From contig JADJVH010000015.1 of assembly GCA_016716665.1 (NCBI GenBank), forward strand, positions 58,582 to 122,581: a stretch of 64,000 nt of DNA, given 5' to 3'. The translations under genes were made by a program, and so were the position numbers. The notes below the pieces were generated by a model. That model did not search any database. It worked only from the letters and a program-made list of their open reading frames with translations, and was not told the DNA's origin. Positions 1 to 10,200 of this stretch are shown here, piece after piece; position 1 is the stretch's first letter, and each line of letters opens with the position of its first letter. This DNA is from Candidatus Opimibacter iunctus. Its GTDB lineage: Bacteria; Bacteroidota; Bacteroidia; Chitinophagales; Saprospiraceae.

Positions 1-511
1 TCACCGGTAGTTTTTCAGTGAGGTCGCGTATGATTTCAAAGGATACACTTCCTGACCCAACAATAATACCTGCCTCAAAGATGGTATACGGAATGCCGGA
101 ATTGACGATGACATCCTTGACTACCTTGCGGGCCATCAGGTGGCTGGATAGCTTTGCCTCATTGCTGATTCCCCCCAGGTATACGATTTGCCTCACCTGG
201 CAAAGGGAAGCGACCAGGATGAAACAGCCGGCTGACCGCAATTCATATTCCTTGAGTGTTGTACTGGTATCACCGAGGGAGTGGATCAGGTAGTACGCTA
301 CATCATATACCTTCTTATTGAAGTGCTGGAGCGCATTTTCAGGCTGCAGGAAATCAAACTCGATGACTTCTACCTTTTTTAGCAGATCCTCTGAAGGTTG
401 AAACCGGTTGACATCCCTGACTACGCAAGTGACTTCATGTCCTGCCTCTACCAGCACAGGCAAGAGCCTCATGCCAATATATCCATTTGCCCCGGTCAGA
501 AGTATACGCAT
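1..511 (-). CDS. NAD(P)-binding SDR-like protein, 3' end cut by window edge
   Basis: From the ATG at 511 the frame is open to the window edge, so the C-terminal part is missing. Residues 1-13 read MRILLTGANGYIG, the glycine-rich Rossmann loop (TGANGYIG) of atypical short-chain dehydrogenases/epimerases. YYLIHSLGD at 73-81 and LGGISNE at 112-118 follow, a pattern typical of the YbjT/NmrA-like NAD(P)H-binding group, some of which carry a C-terminal DUF2867. Such proteins are soluble oxidoreductase-like enzymes with mostly unknown substrates. The visible 170 residues have no frame break. There is no adjacent gene on the same strand that would suggest a pathway. Confidence 0.75.
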   Translation of the reverse strand, partial: MRILLTGANGYIGMRLLPVLVEAGHEVTCVVRDVNRFQPSEDLLKKVEVIEFDFLQPENALQHFNKKVYDVAYYLIHSLGDTSTTLKEYELRSAGCFILVASLCQVRQIVYLGGISNEAKLSSHLMARKVVKDVIVNSGIPYTIFEAGIIVGSGSVSFEIIRDLTEKLPV

Positions 512-620
512 AGCAGTAATTCAAACAAATAAAATAAATATATAGTTAATACACTGGCAAAATATAATCTTTCATTGCCTTGTGCTGAAGATGAATGATT
601 ATATCCATCACCTTTGAAAT

Positions 621-887
621 TTATGATTTGACCCTGCCAATCATACAGCTAATGTAAGAAGTGGCTGTAGTCATTCCAGAACCATGGCCAGGCTCCGGAT
701 ATCCCAGGCCTTGCAGTTTTTTTACAATGTCCTCCCTTGTGATTTCACCTGTCGTTTCAACCAGGACGGATCCCAGGTCAATATTGACCTCTGTTTTGTC
801 AACGCCTTTCAAATTGAGCAAGGCGGTTTTGATAGAATGCGCACAACCGTTGCACTTGATGTTTTCGACCTTTATTTCGTAAATCAT
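621..887 (-). CDS. Heavy-metal-associated (HMA) domain protein
   Basis: An 88-residue protein with one HMA (CopZ/MerP-like) domain. The metal-binding pair is C12 and C15 in IKCNGCAHSIK, followed by VNIDLGSVLVETTGE and a second helix DIVKKLQGLGYPEP, the usual beta-alpha-beta ferredoxin-like order. The family binds Cu(I) or similar ions and passes them to P-type ATPases or acts as a small cytoplasmic chaperone. I prefer the ATG at 887 over an upstream in-frame ATG at 914, because the domain starts immediately after it and AGGAAAAG precedes it. The last 20 residues, rich in Gly/Thr/Ser with one Cys, are a tail outside the domain. No copper ATPase is visible nearby. Confidence 0.75.
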   Translation of the reverse strand: MIYEIKVENIKCNGCAHSIKTALLNLKGVDKTEVNIDLGSVLVETTGEITREDIVKKLQGLGYPEPGHGSGMTTATSYISCMIGRVKS

Positions 888-1080
888 ATTGCATCGCTTT
901 TCCTGGTTACCCATGTAAACAATAAAGATCGCCTCTTTTGCATCGGGGATAGATGATGTTGGTCATGGGTGAGGCTGATGCAGGGCAGTTTTCAGTGGGC
1001 ATCTTGCAAGGGGCATGCTTCGACCTGCTAACCCGCATCCATGGGCTACAGCTCAGCAACCGGGGCAAGGAGTGAAACTT

Positions 1081-3270
1081 CTATTTCTGCAAAATAGAGA
1101 CATCTAATACGCCCAGGCCGCCACCTTCAAAATACTCAACATTCAGCGTATGGAGGCCTGCCGATGCTGTGAAATTGACTTCGTCAACTGTAGGGGTATG
1201 GATGTCCCAACGATCCAGGATCAAGCGGTCATCAAGCCAGATCCGGATACCATCATCCGATTCAACTTCCAGTACATAGTCACCAGGAGGAGCTTCAAAT
1301 GAGGTAGTGGCCTTGACCGCAAACTGATCGGCTGGGATGACTGTAGCTGGTGCATCCCACCACCGGTAGGCCAGTTGCGGCTTGGAAAGACTTGTAATTG
1401 GATTTCCCAGGAGAAGGGATTTAAAAGCTTCAGGATATTTTAAAGGGTCCGAAAGCGAGTCATAGGCGAAAAAGGAAATATTCCAGACCATCGGAAAGGA
1501 CGTTTCTGAAAACTGGAATATGGATGGAATGCCAGCCGGAATAGTATCTCCAAACTGGGTGATGACCGTATCTCCCACAAATGAACAACGTAGAAAATGA
1601 TTAGGACTTTCTGCATGACATGTGATGACCAGGCTATCGGATAAGGCACCTGAAGTGTGATCCGGTAAGTCGCATCCGGAAATGGAATCTATCTTCCATT
1701 TTCCATTGGGGCCATACATATCAAATTGCAGTATCGTTGATTTATTCGTGAAGGTTTTGTTTCTCAGCGCAAGCAATGGATATTGAAAATCATAAGGTCC
1801 CCATTCATTGACTATGATATATTTTCTTCCCTGATGTACATCAGGTGCAAGGGTCGTATTCATTCCATCACTAATCGGGGCGGGAAGTTCATGTGCAGGA
1901 TTTGCCCAGCTTTCAGTATTGGCCCCGGGGATAAACTGTGATAATCCCTTTGGCGAAGCAACTTCCTGTCCGACGTTGGTAAATAGATTATCTACCAGCC
2001 AGACAGAATCGCTCAGGGAAATATCCAGGCCCGTACTTATATTTTCAAACGCATTGTGCACGATGTTATAATCCCGGCCCTTGACATTGTTTTTTTGCGC
2101 ATAGATCCAGTCCGCCGGCTGGCTGCTTCTGTCCCACAGCTGAATACCTGTTTTTCCTCCGGTGATGTGATTTTCAGCGATGGCAATGTAGCGTCCATGC
2201 TCGATGGCGATCCCGGCATCGCATCGGCTGATCTCATTGCCGGTGATGACCGAGTGGTGGCTATATCCTCCCCATACCCCATACCGGCAATCATTGAGGA
2301 TGTTTTCGATCATGTAGTTGGCACTAAAGGTGACTTCAATGCCATTGGCGATACTATGGGAGAAATCATTTCGATAGATCATATTGCTGTCACATCCTCC
2401 AAGACCCGTATCCATTGTGGACTGGCCTGCCCAGAGAAACAGTCCGTCTCCTGAATGTGTACCGGAGTTGTATGCAATGGTGTTGTGTGAACTTTGTTCG
2501 TAGAGGAGTATAGCTGATGAGTCCTGGCCCCTGGCATACTTTCCGTGACTATAGCCCCGTGCATTCCAATCGAGCTTGTTGTGCATGATCCGGTTATGCG
2601 AAGAGCGGTAGAGCCCGATGCCCAGGCCTGAATTAAAACAAATATCATTGTTGTATATGAGCGCGCCCTCGCATTGAGTCATCAACAGGCCATTGAATCC
2701 CTGATGACAGGTGACATCTCTGATCAGTGGGTTTCTGCACTGTTTGAGATAGATAGCGGCCCCATACGCTTTCCATTCATCGTTTTCGTTGTGGTGGTAG
2801 TAGAGCCAGTCGGAGAGTGCTTCACGATCCCAACGGCTGCGGAGTTTTGGGCGATAGTTGTAACTGAAGTTTGAGGAGACGATGTTGAGGTTTTCTACAT
2901 TTTCTGCCAAGATGGCCATCTTGAAACCATGGATGTTCACATTCCTGAGCGTGACATTCCTGCAATCTTTGATATGGATCGCGACTCCTTCATAGGTATC
3001 AGGTAAGCGGCCTTTCTGTCTTCCATCGATTGTGGTGTTGTTAAAATCAATTTCAACATTGTCTTCATTGATGACGATATAAGGTTGTCCTGATAAAGAA
3101 TCTGTATTGATAAAAAGATACTCTTCCCTGATAGCGGCAGACTTTGCCATCATCCCGGCTTGCAAAGTTTGCTTTGCGGGTTGGCAGGCAATCATCTGAA
3201 GTATGAAAGAGATTAGAAGGTAAGCTTTCCAATTCCAGGGGATATAGGACATGTGACGGAAGAATTTCAA
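1081..3270 (-). CDS. Lipoprotein with right-handed beta-helix and C-terminal PA14 domain
   Basis: A 729-residue exported protein. A hydrophobic segment at 16-28 ends in MIAC at residue 29, which looks like a lipobox, so the mature protein is probably lipid-anchored; the start could also be M7. Residues about 50-440 contain repeated short strands such as NVTLRNVNIHG, NLNIVSSNFSYN and NPLIRDVTCHQGFNGL, with many Asn turns, the signature of parallel beta-helix (NosD/pectate-lyase-like) proteins that act on or bind polysaccharide. Residues about 635-729 form a PA14 domain (DDGIRIWLDDRLILDRWD, then HTLNVEYFEGGG), usually carbohydrate binding. Function is likely surface glycan binding or cleavage; the substrate cannot be told. 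It stands alone on its strand. Confidence 0.7.
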   Translation of the reverse strand: MKFFRHMSYIPWNWKAYLLISFILQMIACQPAKQTLQAGMMAKSAAIREEYLFINTDSLSGQPYIVINEDNVEIDFNNTTIDGRQKGRLPDTYEGVAIHIKDCRNVTLRNVNIHGFKMAILAENVENLNIVSSNFSYNYRPKLRSRWDREALSDWLYYHHNENDEWKAYGAAIYLKQCRNPLIRDVTCHQGFNGLLMTQCEGALIYNNDICFNSGLGIGLYRSSHNRIMHNKLDWNARGYSHGKYARGQDSSAILLYEQSSHNTIAYNSGTHSGDGLFLWAGQSTMDTGLGGCDSNMIYRNDFSHSIANGIEVTFSANYMIENILNDCRYGVWGGYSHHSVITGNEISRCDAGIAIEHGRYIAIAENHITGGKTGIQLWDRSSQPADWIYAQKNNVKGRDYNIVHNAFENISTGLDISLSDSVWLVDNLFTNVGQEVASPKGLSQFIPGANTESWANPAHELPAPISDGMNTTLAPDVHQGRKYIIVNEWGPYDFQYPLLALRNKTFTNKSTILQFDMYGPNGKWKIDSISGCDLPDHTSGALSDSLVITCHAESPNHFLRCSFVGDTVITQFGDTIPAGIPSIFQFSETSFPMVWNISFFAYDSLSDPLKYPEAFKSLLLGNPITSLSKPQLAYRWWDAPATVIPADQFAVKATTSFEAPPGDYVLEVESDDGIRIWLDDRLILDRWDIHTPTVDEVNFTASAGLHTLNVEYFEGGGLGVLDVSILQK

Positions 3271-3315
3271 GAATGAAAATCTTTTAAATATAAGGATACT
3301 CTATCAGAGAAGGGT

Positions 3316-3352
3316 TTTGGCCTTTTCCCCCTGAGCATAAATTGTATATTTG
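3316..3352 (+). promoter_or_regulatory. Possible Bacteroidota-type promoter of the 3379 cluster
   Basis: TATATTTG at 3345-3352 fits the -7 consensus TAnnTTTG of Bacteroidota sigma-A promoters and lies 26 bases before the ATG at 3379. A TTTG at 3316-3319 is the only candidate for the upstream box, but the 25-base spacing is longer than the usual 19-21, so only the -7 box is reasonably supported. Confidence 0.35.
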
Positions 3353-3378
3353 GACGCATAATCACCCATTTAGCACAG

Positions 3379-4026
3379 ATGAAAAACGCTTTTCTCTTCC
3401 TTTTGGCATTGGTGCTGGCCGTCCCTCTTATCCCATTCGCATTGTTTGGTGAGGTGGATGGCATGAAGTGGATTGAGGGGACCAGTGGAATCGTCATGTT
3501 TATGTACGGAGCCGCATTGCTGGCCAGTGATATTCTCCTGCCTTTACCTTCAAGTCTCATCGCTGTATTTCTTGGCGCAAAGCTCGGCCTGGCTTCCGGG
3601 GCCCTTTCCGTTTTTCTTGGGCTCATGGCCGGATCGCTTATAGGGTATGCCATGGGGTGGACAGTAGGCCGCAAGGTGATGGATCGGATGATTTCAAAAC
3701 AAAGCCAGGAAGTATATACGCGAATGGAAAGCAGGTTGAGTTATTGGGCGCTGGCATTGTGTCGCTCAGTTCCCTTGCTCGCAGAGGCCTCTGTGATTGC
3801 AGCAGGAGTAGCGAGACTGGAAGTCAGGAAGACCGTGCCTATGCTGATCATGTCGAACCTTAGCCTGGCTATTCTCTATAGTGCATTTGGTTATTACGGC
3901 AACCAGCAATCATCACCCTGGCTTTTGTTTGCCGGTGGCATCCTGGTGCCTGGTTGCGGAGTGCTGGTCCTTTTGTTAATTTTTGGTAAATCTTTTTTTC
4001 GTCGTCCCACACCTGATCATGTATGA
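3379..4026 (+). CDS. VTT/DedA-like integral membrane protein
   Basis: A 215-residue polytopic membrane protein. About five hydrophobic segments are visible (4-22, 36-60, 70-95, 120-150, 170-200). The block LPLPSSLIAVFLGAKLG followed by GSLIGYAMGWTVGR, and later RSVPLLAEASVIAAGVARL, match the VTT (SNARE-associated, PF09335) core with its re-entrant loop and conserved Arg and Pro. DedA/VTT proteins are inner-membrane lipid scramblase- or transporter-like proteins. The stop overlaps the ATG of the ferritin-like gene in an ATGA at 4023-4026, so translation of the two is probably coupled. This pairing is unusual for a housekeeping DedA and suggests a specialised role. Confidence 0.7.
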   Translation: MKNAFLFLLALVLAVPLIPFALFGEVDGMKWIEGTSGIVMFMYGAALLASDILLPLPSSLIAVFLGAKLGLASGALSVFLGLMAGSLIGYAMGWTVGRKVMDRMISKQSQEVYTRMESRLSYWALALCRSVPLLAEASVIAAGVARLEVRKTVPMLIMSNLSLAILYSAFGYYGNQQSSPWLLFAGGILVPGCGVLVLLLIFGKSFFRRPTPDHV

Positions 4027-5288
4027 TAAAAACCCGTGAAGAACTCATCTATCTGCTGACCAAAGCGGCCGAACTGGAGCACCTCCTGGTCTGTCAATAT
4101 CTTTTTGCAGCATTTAGCATCAAGCGCTTTGAGCATGAAGGCCTCACGCCCTTGCAGCAGAATGCTGTAGATGAATGGGGCCAAACGCTGCTCCTCATTT
4201 CCCGCCAGGAGATGGAGCATCTTGGCCTGGTGAGCAATATCCTTACCGCTATTGGTGCCATGCCCCATTTTGAGCGTCCGGCTTTCCCTCATACAGGGTC
4301 ATACTATCCATTCCCGCTAGTGCTCGAACGTCTCAATCTGGAAGCCGTCCAAAGGTTTGCCTGTGTTGAAAAACCAATGGATGTCCAAAATCCACTTTGC
4401 AAAGAGCCAGCCCCACCTAATCAGATGTTGTCATTGGGGTCTCCTACTACCTTTACCAGCGTGGCACAACTTTATGCCTTGATCCGCGATGCCATCACCG
4501 AAATACCCATGTCTGATGCAGACCTTTTTATCGGCCCGCCATCTGCACAAGTGGGAGGTGGCGAGCTTGATCTCGACTTCGGACGTATCGGAGCGGTAGG
4601 CGGCGTATATGATGTCACCCTCTTTCCGGTTTATGACCGGCCGACGGCATTGCAGGCTGTAGACCTTATCACCGAACAGGGAGAAGGAACACCTCATTCC
4701 ATTCCTGACGAGCCCTCACACTACACGAGGTTTCTCGAGATGTATGGAGAGATGAAAAATTTCATGGCCGAAGATCCTTCATTTAACCCGGCAAGAAATA
4801 TAGTCCCCAATCCCAGGATATGGGAGCATGATAATGTCAGGGGGAGTACGCTGATCACAGATCCGATGACCAGGGAAGTCATGCTGTTTTTCAACCACAG
4901 CTACGAACTCATGCTAATGATGATGATCCGTTTTTACGCACATACAGATGAGACGACTGAAGAAATCAATATTCTCAAGTATGCCGCATTCTTCCCATTC
5001 ATGACCATGGTGATCAGGCCACTTGGTGAGATGTTGACGACGATGCCTGCATTTGACAAGCAACCTGATGGGCCGAGGGCTGGTGCAGGGTTTGAACTGA
5101 ACTACATACATTCTTTCCTGCCACACAAGAAAGCCGCATGGACACTGATGTCTGAGCGCATGACGGTCATCTCAAACGAAATGGCCAGGGTGGCTAAATT
5201 ACCAAAAGCGCCTCCGGGCTTAGCCTATATTTCAGAAAGTATTGCCCTGGTCAATCGAAATTTCACTCAAAACCTAATCGCCAAATAA
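4023..5288 (+). CDS. Ferritin-like protein of the VioB/RebD (iminophenyl-pyruvate dimer synthase) fold
   Basis: A 421-residue soluble protein whose first 110 residues form a ferritin-like four-helix bundle. Two ExxH iron-ligand motifs are visible: E17-H20 in AELEHLLVCQYLF and E63-H66 in RQEMEHLGLVSNIL. This spacing, together with the nearby FPHTGSYYPFPL, is that of Pfam 'Ferritin-like' PF12902, found in VioB/RebD and many stand-alone proteins. A second helical region is at about 290-400 (LMLMMMIRFYAHTDE). The family is thought to be diiron or haem-linked oxidase-like; the substrate is unknown. It overlaps the VTT gene by 4 bases and is 2 bases upstream of the next gene, so all three form one operon. 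Confidence 0.7.
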   Translation: MIKTREELIYLLTKAAELEHLLVCQYLFAAFSIKRFEHEGLTPLQQNAVDEWGQTLLLISRQEMEHLGLVSNILTAIGAMPHFERPAFPHTGSYYPFPLVLERLNLEAVQRFACVEKPMDVQNPLCKEPAPPNQMLSLGSPTTFTSVAQLYALIRDAITEIPMSDADLFIGPPSAQVGGGELDLDFGRIGAVGGVYDVTLFPVYDRPTALQAVDLITEQGEGTPHSIPDEPSHYTRFLEMYGEMKNFMAEDPSFNPARNIVPNPRIWEHDNVRGSTLITDPMTREVMLFFNHSYELMLMMMIRFYAHTDETTEEINILKYAAFFPFMTMVIRPLGEMLTTMPAFDKQPDGPRAGAGFELNYIHSFLPHKKAAWTLMSERMTVISNEMARVAKLPKAPPGLAYISESIALVNRNFTQNLIAK

Positions 5289-5290
5289 CA

Positions 5291-6145
5291 ATGCTCAATA
5301 TTCAATTTGAAGGCTGGTTTCAATGCCGTTTTGCCACAGATCCTGATCCTACAAATGATCCACGAGGATTGAGCGGCCCTACACAGGTCGTCCCAGGTGA
5401 ACCTGAATTTGACCGACTCATCAGGCTCAATGATTTTTCTTTCGCACGCTATCCATTTGAAGATGCTAAAGGGGTAACGGTTACATCCGTTTCCTATCAG
5501 CAGGAGACACAGGCTACACATTTCCTTGTAGGGGCGTCAGTCGACCTCATTGACAGACCTCAATTCCATCAACGTAATCAGATTACGGTGCCTTCTGCAT
5601 TGCAAAGCGCCATTGATCCTTTTCATTTTCAGATCAGCAAGGAGGACGTCATCATCCGGCGTACAGATTTCTGGGATCCTACAAATCCAAAGCTTACGTT
5701 TAATGATGTGTTTAGTGACCCGGCCATTGCCAATCGCAGGCTTAATACCGGAGTGATACAATCACCTGAGGTCGCGGAGCAACTGGGGATACTCAACTAT
5801 GGACAATACCGATTAAACCGCAAAGCTGCATTGGAGGCTTTGCTTGAAGAGACTACGGATCCTGTCAAGCGTGCCGGATTAGAAAAGCGGATCAGGAATA
5901 TCCGTACGGACAAAACCCAAACCGGTGTTATGCTCGCAGCCACACAGTTTCTGGGGTTACAGGCGATCTATGGCTTTGATATCAATGGGATCACCTCAAT
6001 TGAGGATCCGGGAAATAAACTGGGAGGTGAAATCGGGTATTCACAAAACTGGCCACTGTCCTTCTGGATGGGTGGATATGATGTCGATACATTTTTTGGA
6101 TATATGAAAGGGACACTGAGTATCCCCTTCTATCCAAGAAAATAA
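5291..6145 (+). CDS. Uncharacterised protein co-encoded with the ferritin-like oxidase
   Basis: A 284-residue soluble protein that I do not recognise. It has no signal peptide or membrane segment. The first 110 residues look beta-rich (MLNIQFEGWFQCRFATDPDP, ending VDLIDRPQFHQRNQI), the middle contains a charged helix (AALEALLEETTDPVKRAGLEKRI), and the C-terminus is aromatic and glycine-rich (WPLSFWMGGYDVDTFFGYM). The only functional clue is position: it begins 2 bases after the ferritin-like gene, implying translational coupling and a dedicated partner or second subunit. It converges with the DUF917 gene, only 12 bases separating the two stops. Confidence 0.6.
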   Translation: MLNIQFEGWFQCRFATDPDPTNDPRGLSGPTQVVPGEPEFDRLIRLNDFSFARYPFEDAKGVTVTSVSYQQETQATHFLVGASVDLIDRPQFHQRNQITVPSALQSAIDPFHFQISKEDVIIRRTDFWDPTNPKLTFNDVFSDPAIANRRLNTGVIQSPEVAEQLGILNYGQYRLNRKAALEALLEETTDPVKRAGLEKRIRNIRTDKTQTGVMLAATQFLGLQAIYGFDINGITSIEDPGNKLGGEIGYSQNWPLSFWMGGYDVDTFFGYMKGTLSIPFYPRK

Positions 6146-6157
6146 TTCGTCACCTGC

Positions 6158-7258
6158 TTATTTTGGTTTAGCCCAGATTTCTTCAATCGGTACATATTGG
6201 CCTGCATAGCCAAGTGATGTCAGTGCTGCTGTCCATGCGGGCATGATCGCAGGGGAGCGCAACTGGGCTGTACTTGGGGAGCCTATCACTACGACTTCCT
6301 TGCCTTGTGCCAGACCGAGATCTGCATTGGAAAAGGTGATTCCATCGGTGGTGAGATAACTGATGAGGTCAGGCGCTATGGCGACCGGGTGCATCTTGTT
6401 GCTGACCCATCCGATCAGGTTTTCATTCTGATTGTAGATGGTCATGATATTTTTCTTCTTGTCCCGGAGCACCACAGTACCAAAATCAAATCCGCCTTCA
6501 GTGCTTTCGGTCGTGTCGACGATTTCGCCTTTAAACAGGATATACCCCTTCAGGTATTTCACTACTGCTTTTACCGGATCCTGTTTGGCCTGGAGTGCGC
6601 TGTATAGCACCTTGCCTAACTCCAAAGCATAGGTAAGGGTGTTGACCACTGCGTTTTGCTGAACCGTCACTCCATTCATATTCCAAAATGCGATCCCGGC
6701 ATCTTCGGTAAACGTGCCACTGCTGATGATGGCGCGCATGATGGGTTCTGCCTCTGCAGCATTGTCTGCTGAAAAACTGACATCAGTAGTTTTGTTGGCC
6801 AGTACAATAGGTGAAATAGGCAGGTGTGCATATGTACACTGGGTAAGCGAAGGAATGGCACGTCGTGCACCAGATGCATCTACAATGGGCAGCTTGAGTT
6901 GAGAGGCAATAGCTAAAGGCACAAAAGTATTTCCTGCGCCAATTTCACCTGGCAGTACACCCATCAGATTGATCGGTGGGTTTTGCTGGCTTAACGTTTT
7001 TTCGAGAGATTGGAAAGCCATCTTGGGCACATCCGTTGGAAAATTGTTGGCAGCAGCCAATGGAGATCCTACACCTGCTCCTACAGCTACCCATTGGTCC
7101 TTGGTCAGTTCCTTAGGGTCAATGACAGAGACAGGGGGTTGCTTGAGCAGGTATTTTAGAAATTGTTCGCCAATGGATTTGGGGCCTCCTCCTCCGCTGC
7201 CGAGAATGGTTGCGCCATCAAGAAGGCGCTTAAGGTCGTCATGTGAAAGTGTTGTCAT
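6158..7258 (-). CDS. DUF917 family protein
   Basis: A 366-residue protein beginning with LSHDDLKRLLDGATILGSGGGGPK, the conserved N-terminal segment of the DUF917 family (PF06032), which is distantly related to hydantoinase/acetone-carboxylase-type proteins. Later family features are LGMLPGEIGAGN-like sequence (VLPGEIGAGNTFVP, about 102-115), DASGARRAIPSL and a C-terminal VVVIGSPSTAQLRS. Biochemical function is not settled for stand-alone members. It starts 21 bases after the stop of the large cyclase-like gene on the same strand, so the two are likely co-transcribed. Classic hydantoin or acetone carboxylase partners are absent, which points away from a catabolic operon of that sort. Confidence 0.7.
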   Translation of the reverse strand: MTTLSHDDLKRLLDGATILGSGGGGPKSIGEQFLKYLLKQPPVSVIDPKELTKDQWVAVGAGVGSPLAAANNFPTDVPKMAFQSLEKTLSQQNPPINLMGVLPGEIGAGNTFVPLAIASQLKLPIVDASGARRAIPSLTQCTYAHLPISPIVLANKTTDVSFSADNAAEAEPIMRAIISSGTFTEDAGIAFWNMNGVTVQQNAVVNTLTYALELGKVLYSALQAKQDPVKAVVKYLKGYILFKGEIVDTTESTEGGFDFGTVVLRDKKKNIMTIYNQNENLIGWVSNKMHPVAIAPDLISYLTTDGITFSNADLGLAQGKEVVVIGSPSTAQLRSPAIMPAWTAALTSLGYAGQYVPIEEIWAKPK

Positions 7259-7279
7259 TTCGTTTTGTTTTTGTGGCTA

Positions 7280-10200
7280 TTAAGATAAGCACTGCACTCG
7301 CAATACTTCAATTTCTTTTTGATTGACCGCCGTTCGGCCAGGGGCGTACATCATATCAATGACCTGCAGTGCTTCGTCCTTTCGTCCTGACTGTTGAAGG
7401 ATATGGGCGAGGTGCATGGCGGCATACATTCCAAAGAGATAATTGTCATGCTGTCTGGCCAGGTCAAATGCTTTGCGCAACCATTCCTCTGCAAGTTCAT
7501 TTTGGCCAAGGGCACTATAGCTCCGTCCCCTCATGGCGTACAATGGTGAATAGAAAACACGTTCTTCCATCTGCTGCAGATGGGTATCTGCTTTTTCCAG
7601 CATATCCAGTCCTTCCTGCCACATTGCGGCATGATGATATGCATCAGCGAGTATTGTATAAAACATGCCAAGGCCCAGGGTAGCCCTGGAGGCCTGCCAT
7701 TTGTCGATCACCTCATGTATCTGCCTGATGCCTTCTGCATGTTGACCATTCTTAACCATGACCCAGCCTTCGATGACCTGAGCCATGCGCATGAATACCG
7801 GGAATCCCTGGTCGATGGATATCTGCAGCAATTGCATTGCAGAGGCATGTGCCGCTTCAGTCTGTTGGAGGAACGCATTGAGAAATGCCTCAGCCTGCAT
7901 CGCCATACCTTTGGAAAATGAGTGCTCCATCTTATCGGCAGTTTGATGCATCAGTCCCAGTTGTCTAAATGCAGCCTCCGGTTCGCCCCGGAAAGCAAGA
8001 GACCATGTGTGGCATATCCACACTGTGATTTTTGGATTCTGGGCATAGTGGGCCAGTTGTCCCTGGTAGGCTGTATCCGGGTATAGCGCCAAAAGGCTTT
8101 TAATATGTTTATCCTGCGTTTGGAAATCACCAATCCAGAAGGCACAATTGGCCAGCATAAGATGGGCTTGTATTTGTTCTTCGACCAGGCCCAGTCGCTT
8201 TCCTATTTCGAGCATAGCCCCCGCCAGCGTATTGCATTTTTCAATAGCTCCACGCATATAATAGTGTACGCTCAGCCCAAACAATACGGTGGCTTTGTGC
8301 GGCACATCTTGTTCAATTTTTTCAGCGATTTCCTGTGCACGCAGATACACTTCACCGGTGAGGTCTGCGCTTTGCCCATGGGTCACTAGTCGAATGGATC
8401 CAAGGGTCAGCATGAGGTTCAGGCGCAGTTGAAGATTTTCCTGTGTTGGTGGTAGTTTCTCAAGCAATCGTTGTGCATGAAGTATAACTTCTTCAGCGCC
8501 TTTGTAGACACCATGTTCGATAGCCTGCTCACCGACCTTGCCCCAGTAATGTGCAGATCCGGCAAAGTCCTCTGCAGCTTCTGCATGATGACCCAGGACG
8601 TGGTAATATGAGCTGAGTTGGTTGGCATAGGTATGCTTGATCCAGTCTACGAGCTGGAGATGTATGCGTCTGCGTAATTCAAATGGTACCAGGCTGTACA
8701 CCGCCTGGTGAATGATCTGGTGTTCAAATTTGTACCGGGTCTCATCCCCATCTTCATGGATCGCCAGGATGCGTGTGGTGCTCAGTCGCTGTAGTATTTC
8801 GTCAAGTTCATGCTTTTCTTTTTCTACAGGATATACTGCTTTGAGAAATTCAAGTGAAAACAACTCTCCGAGTATACTGGCTACCTTGAGGGCAAGCTGG
8901 TCCTTGGCCGGAAGGCGATCGATCCGGTTGATGATGACGCTATGGATACTGTCAGGCAGTTGCATGTGATGCAGATCAGTGTCCTTGTCGGCGAGCTCGC
9001 ATATTCCGTTGTTGATGCGGAGGATCCCATCATCGAGCAGGGTGTCGATCAGGATCCTGCTGAAGAGTGGATGCCCTCCTGTTTTTTGGTAGAGGATATC
9101 CATGACACTGCTGTTGATCTCTCCTATGGAGAGGTATGCGCAAAGCATGTGATCGAGGTCTTCCTTGTTGAGCACCTCAAGGGTAAGGTGGGAGATCGGC
9201 GTGGAGTCGGGCATGGTATTCAGGAGGTCATAGTGGTCTTTGTAGTGTCTTGTCACAATCAGGACAAGGAGATGTTCCGGCTTTTTGTCCCTTAGCGAAA
9301 GTAAGAATTCTTCGGTACTCGAATCGAGCCACTGCGCATTTTCAATGATCAGCAACAAAGGCTTCTTCGCTAATTGTCCAATGATGATTCGTTCAAGCAG
9401 CCATCGCAGTTTAGGTTCCTTCTCCTTGGCTGTGAGCAGGGATGTTGCCTCAGACTCCTTCCAGTTGAATGGAAGTATCATCTGTAATAGGGATGCCCAT
9501 TGATCTAGACCTTCTTCCATGGCAGCCAGCTGATCGCAGACCTTTTGTTGCAATGCGGAGGTATCGGATGTACTGAGGTTAAGATCAAAGATTTGCTGGA
9601 TGATCTGCAAGAGGCCGTGATATGGGGTGCGCTCTTCGATGGCTTCGGCCCTGGTGACTAATTGAGCATATCCCAATTGCCGGGCGAGTGTGATCATCCA
9701 GCCTACAAGATTTGACTTACCGATACCCGCTTGTCCTTCGACGATGCACCATTGATCTACAGGTTCGGATTTGGTTTTCTCAGCCAGTTTTTTGAGGATT
9801 GCTTTCTCCTTGTTTCGGCCTGCTGATTTTGAAGTATCCTGTGTAAGTTGATGAGCCTGTGATGCTCTCCTGCGTTCAAGGGAGAAGATAGAAACCGGTT
9901 TGGTAAAGCCCTTGATACGCAAAGTTCCGAGTGGAGAAAATTCAAATTTGCGTGCACTGTCCATGACTGGCTGGCTCACGAGGATCTGGCCGGGCAAGGC
10001 ATGGGACATCAGCCTTGAAGCAAGATTGGCATGCGCACCGAGACAGGCATAGGTGCTGCGAGATCGTCCGCCATACGGTCCCGTCCTGAAATGGCCCACA
10101 CTCATGCCGATCTCCATGTCATCCAGATAAGGAAGGGTGCGTTTCAATTCCATCAGGAATAATGAAGTGTTCAGTGCCCTTTCGATGTCGTCTTCGTGTG

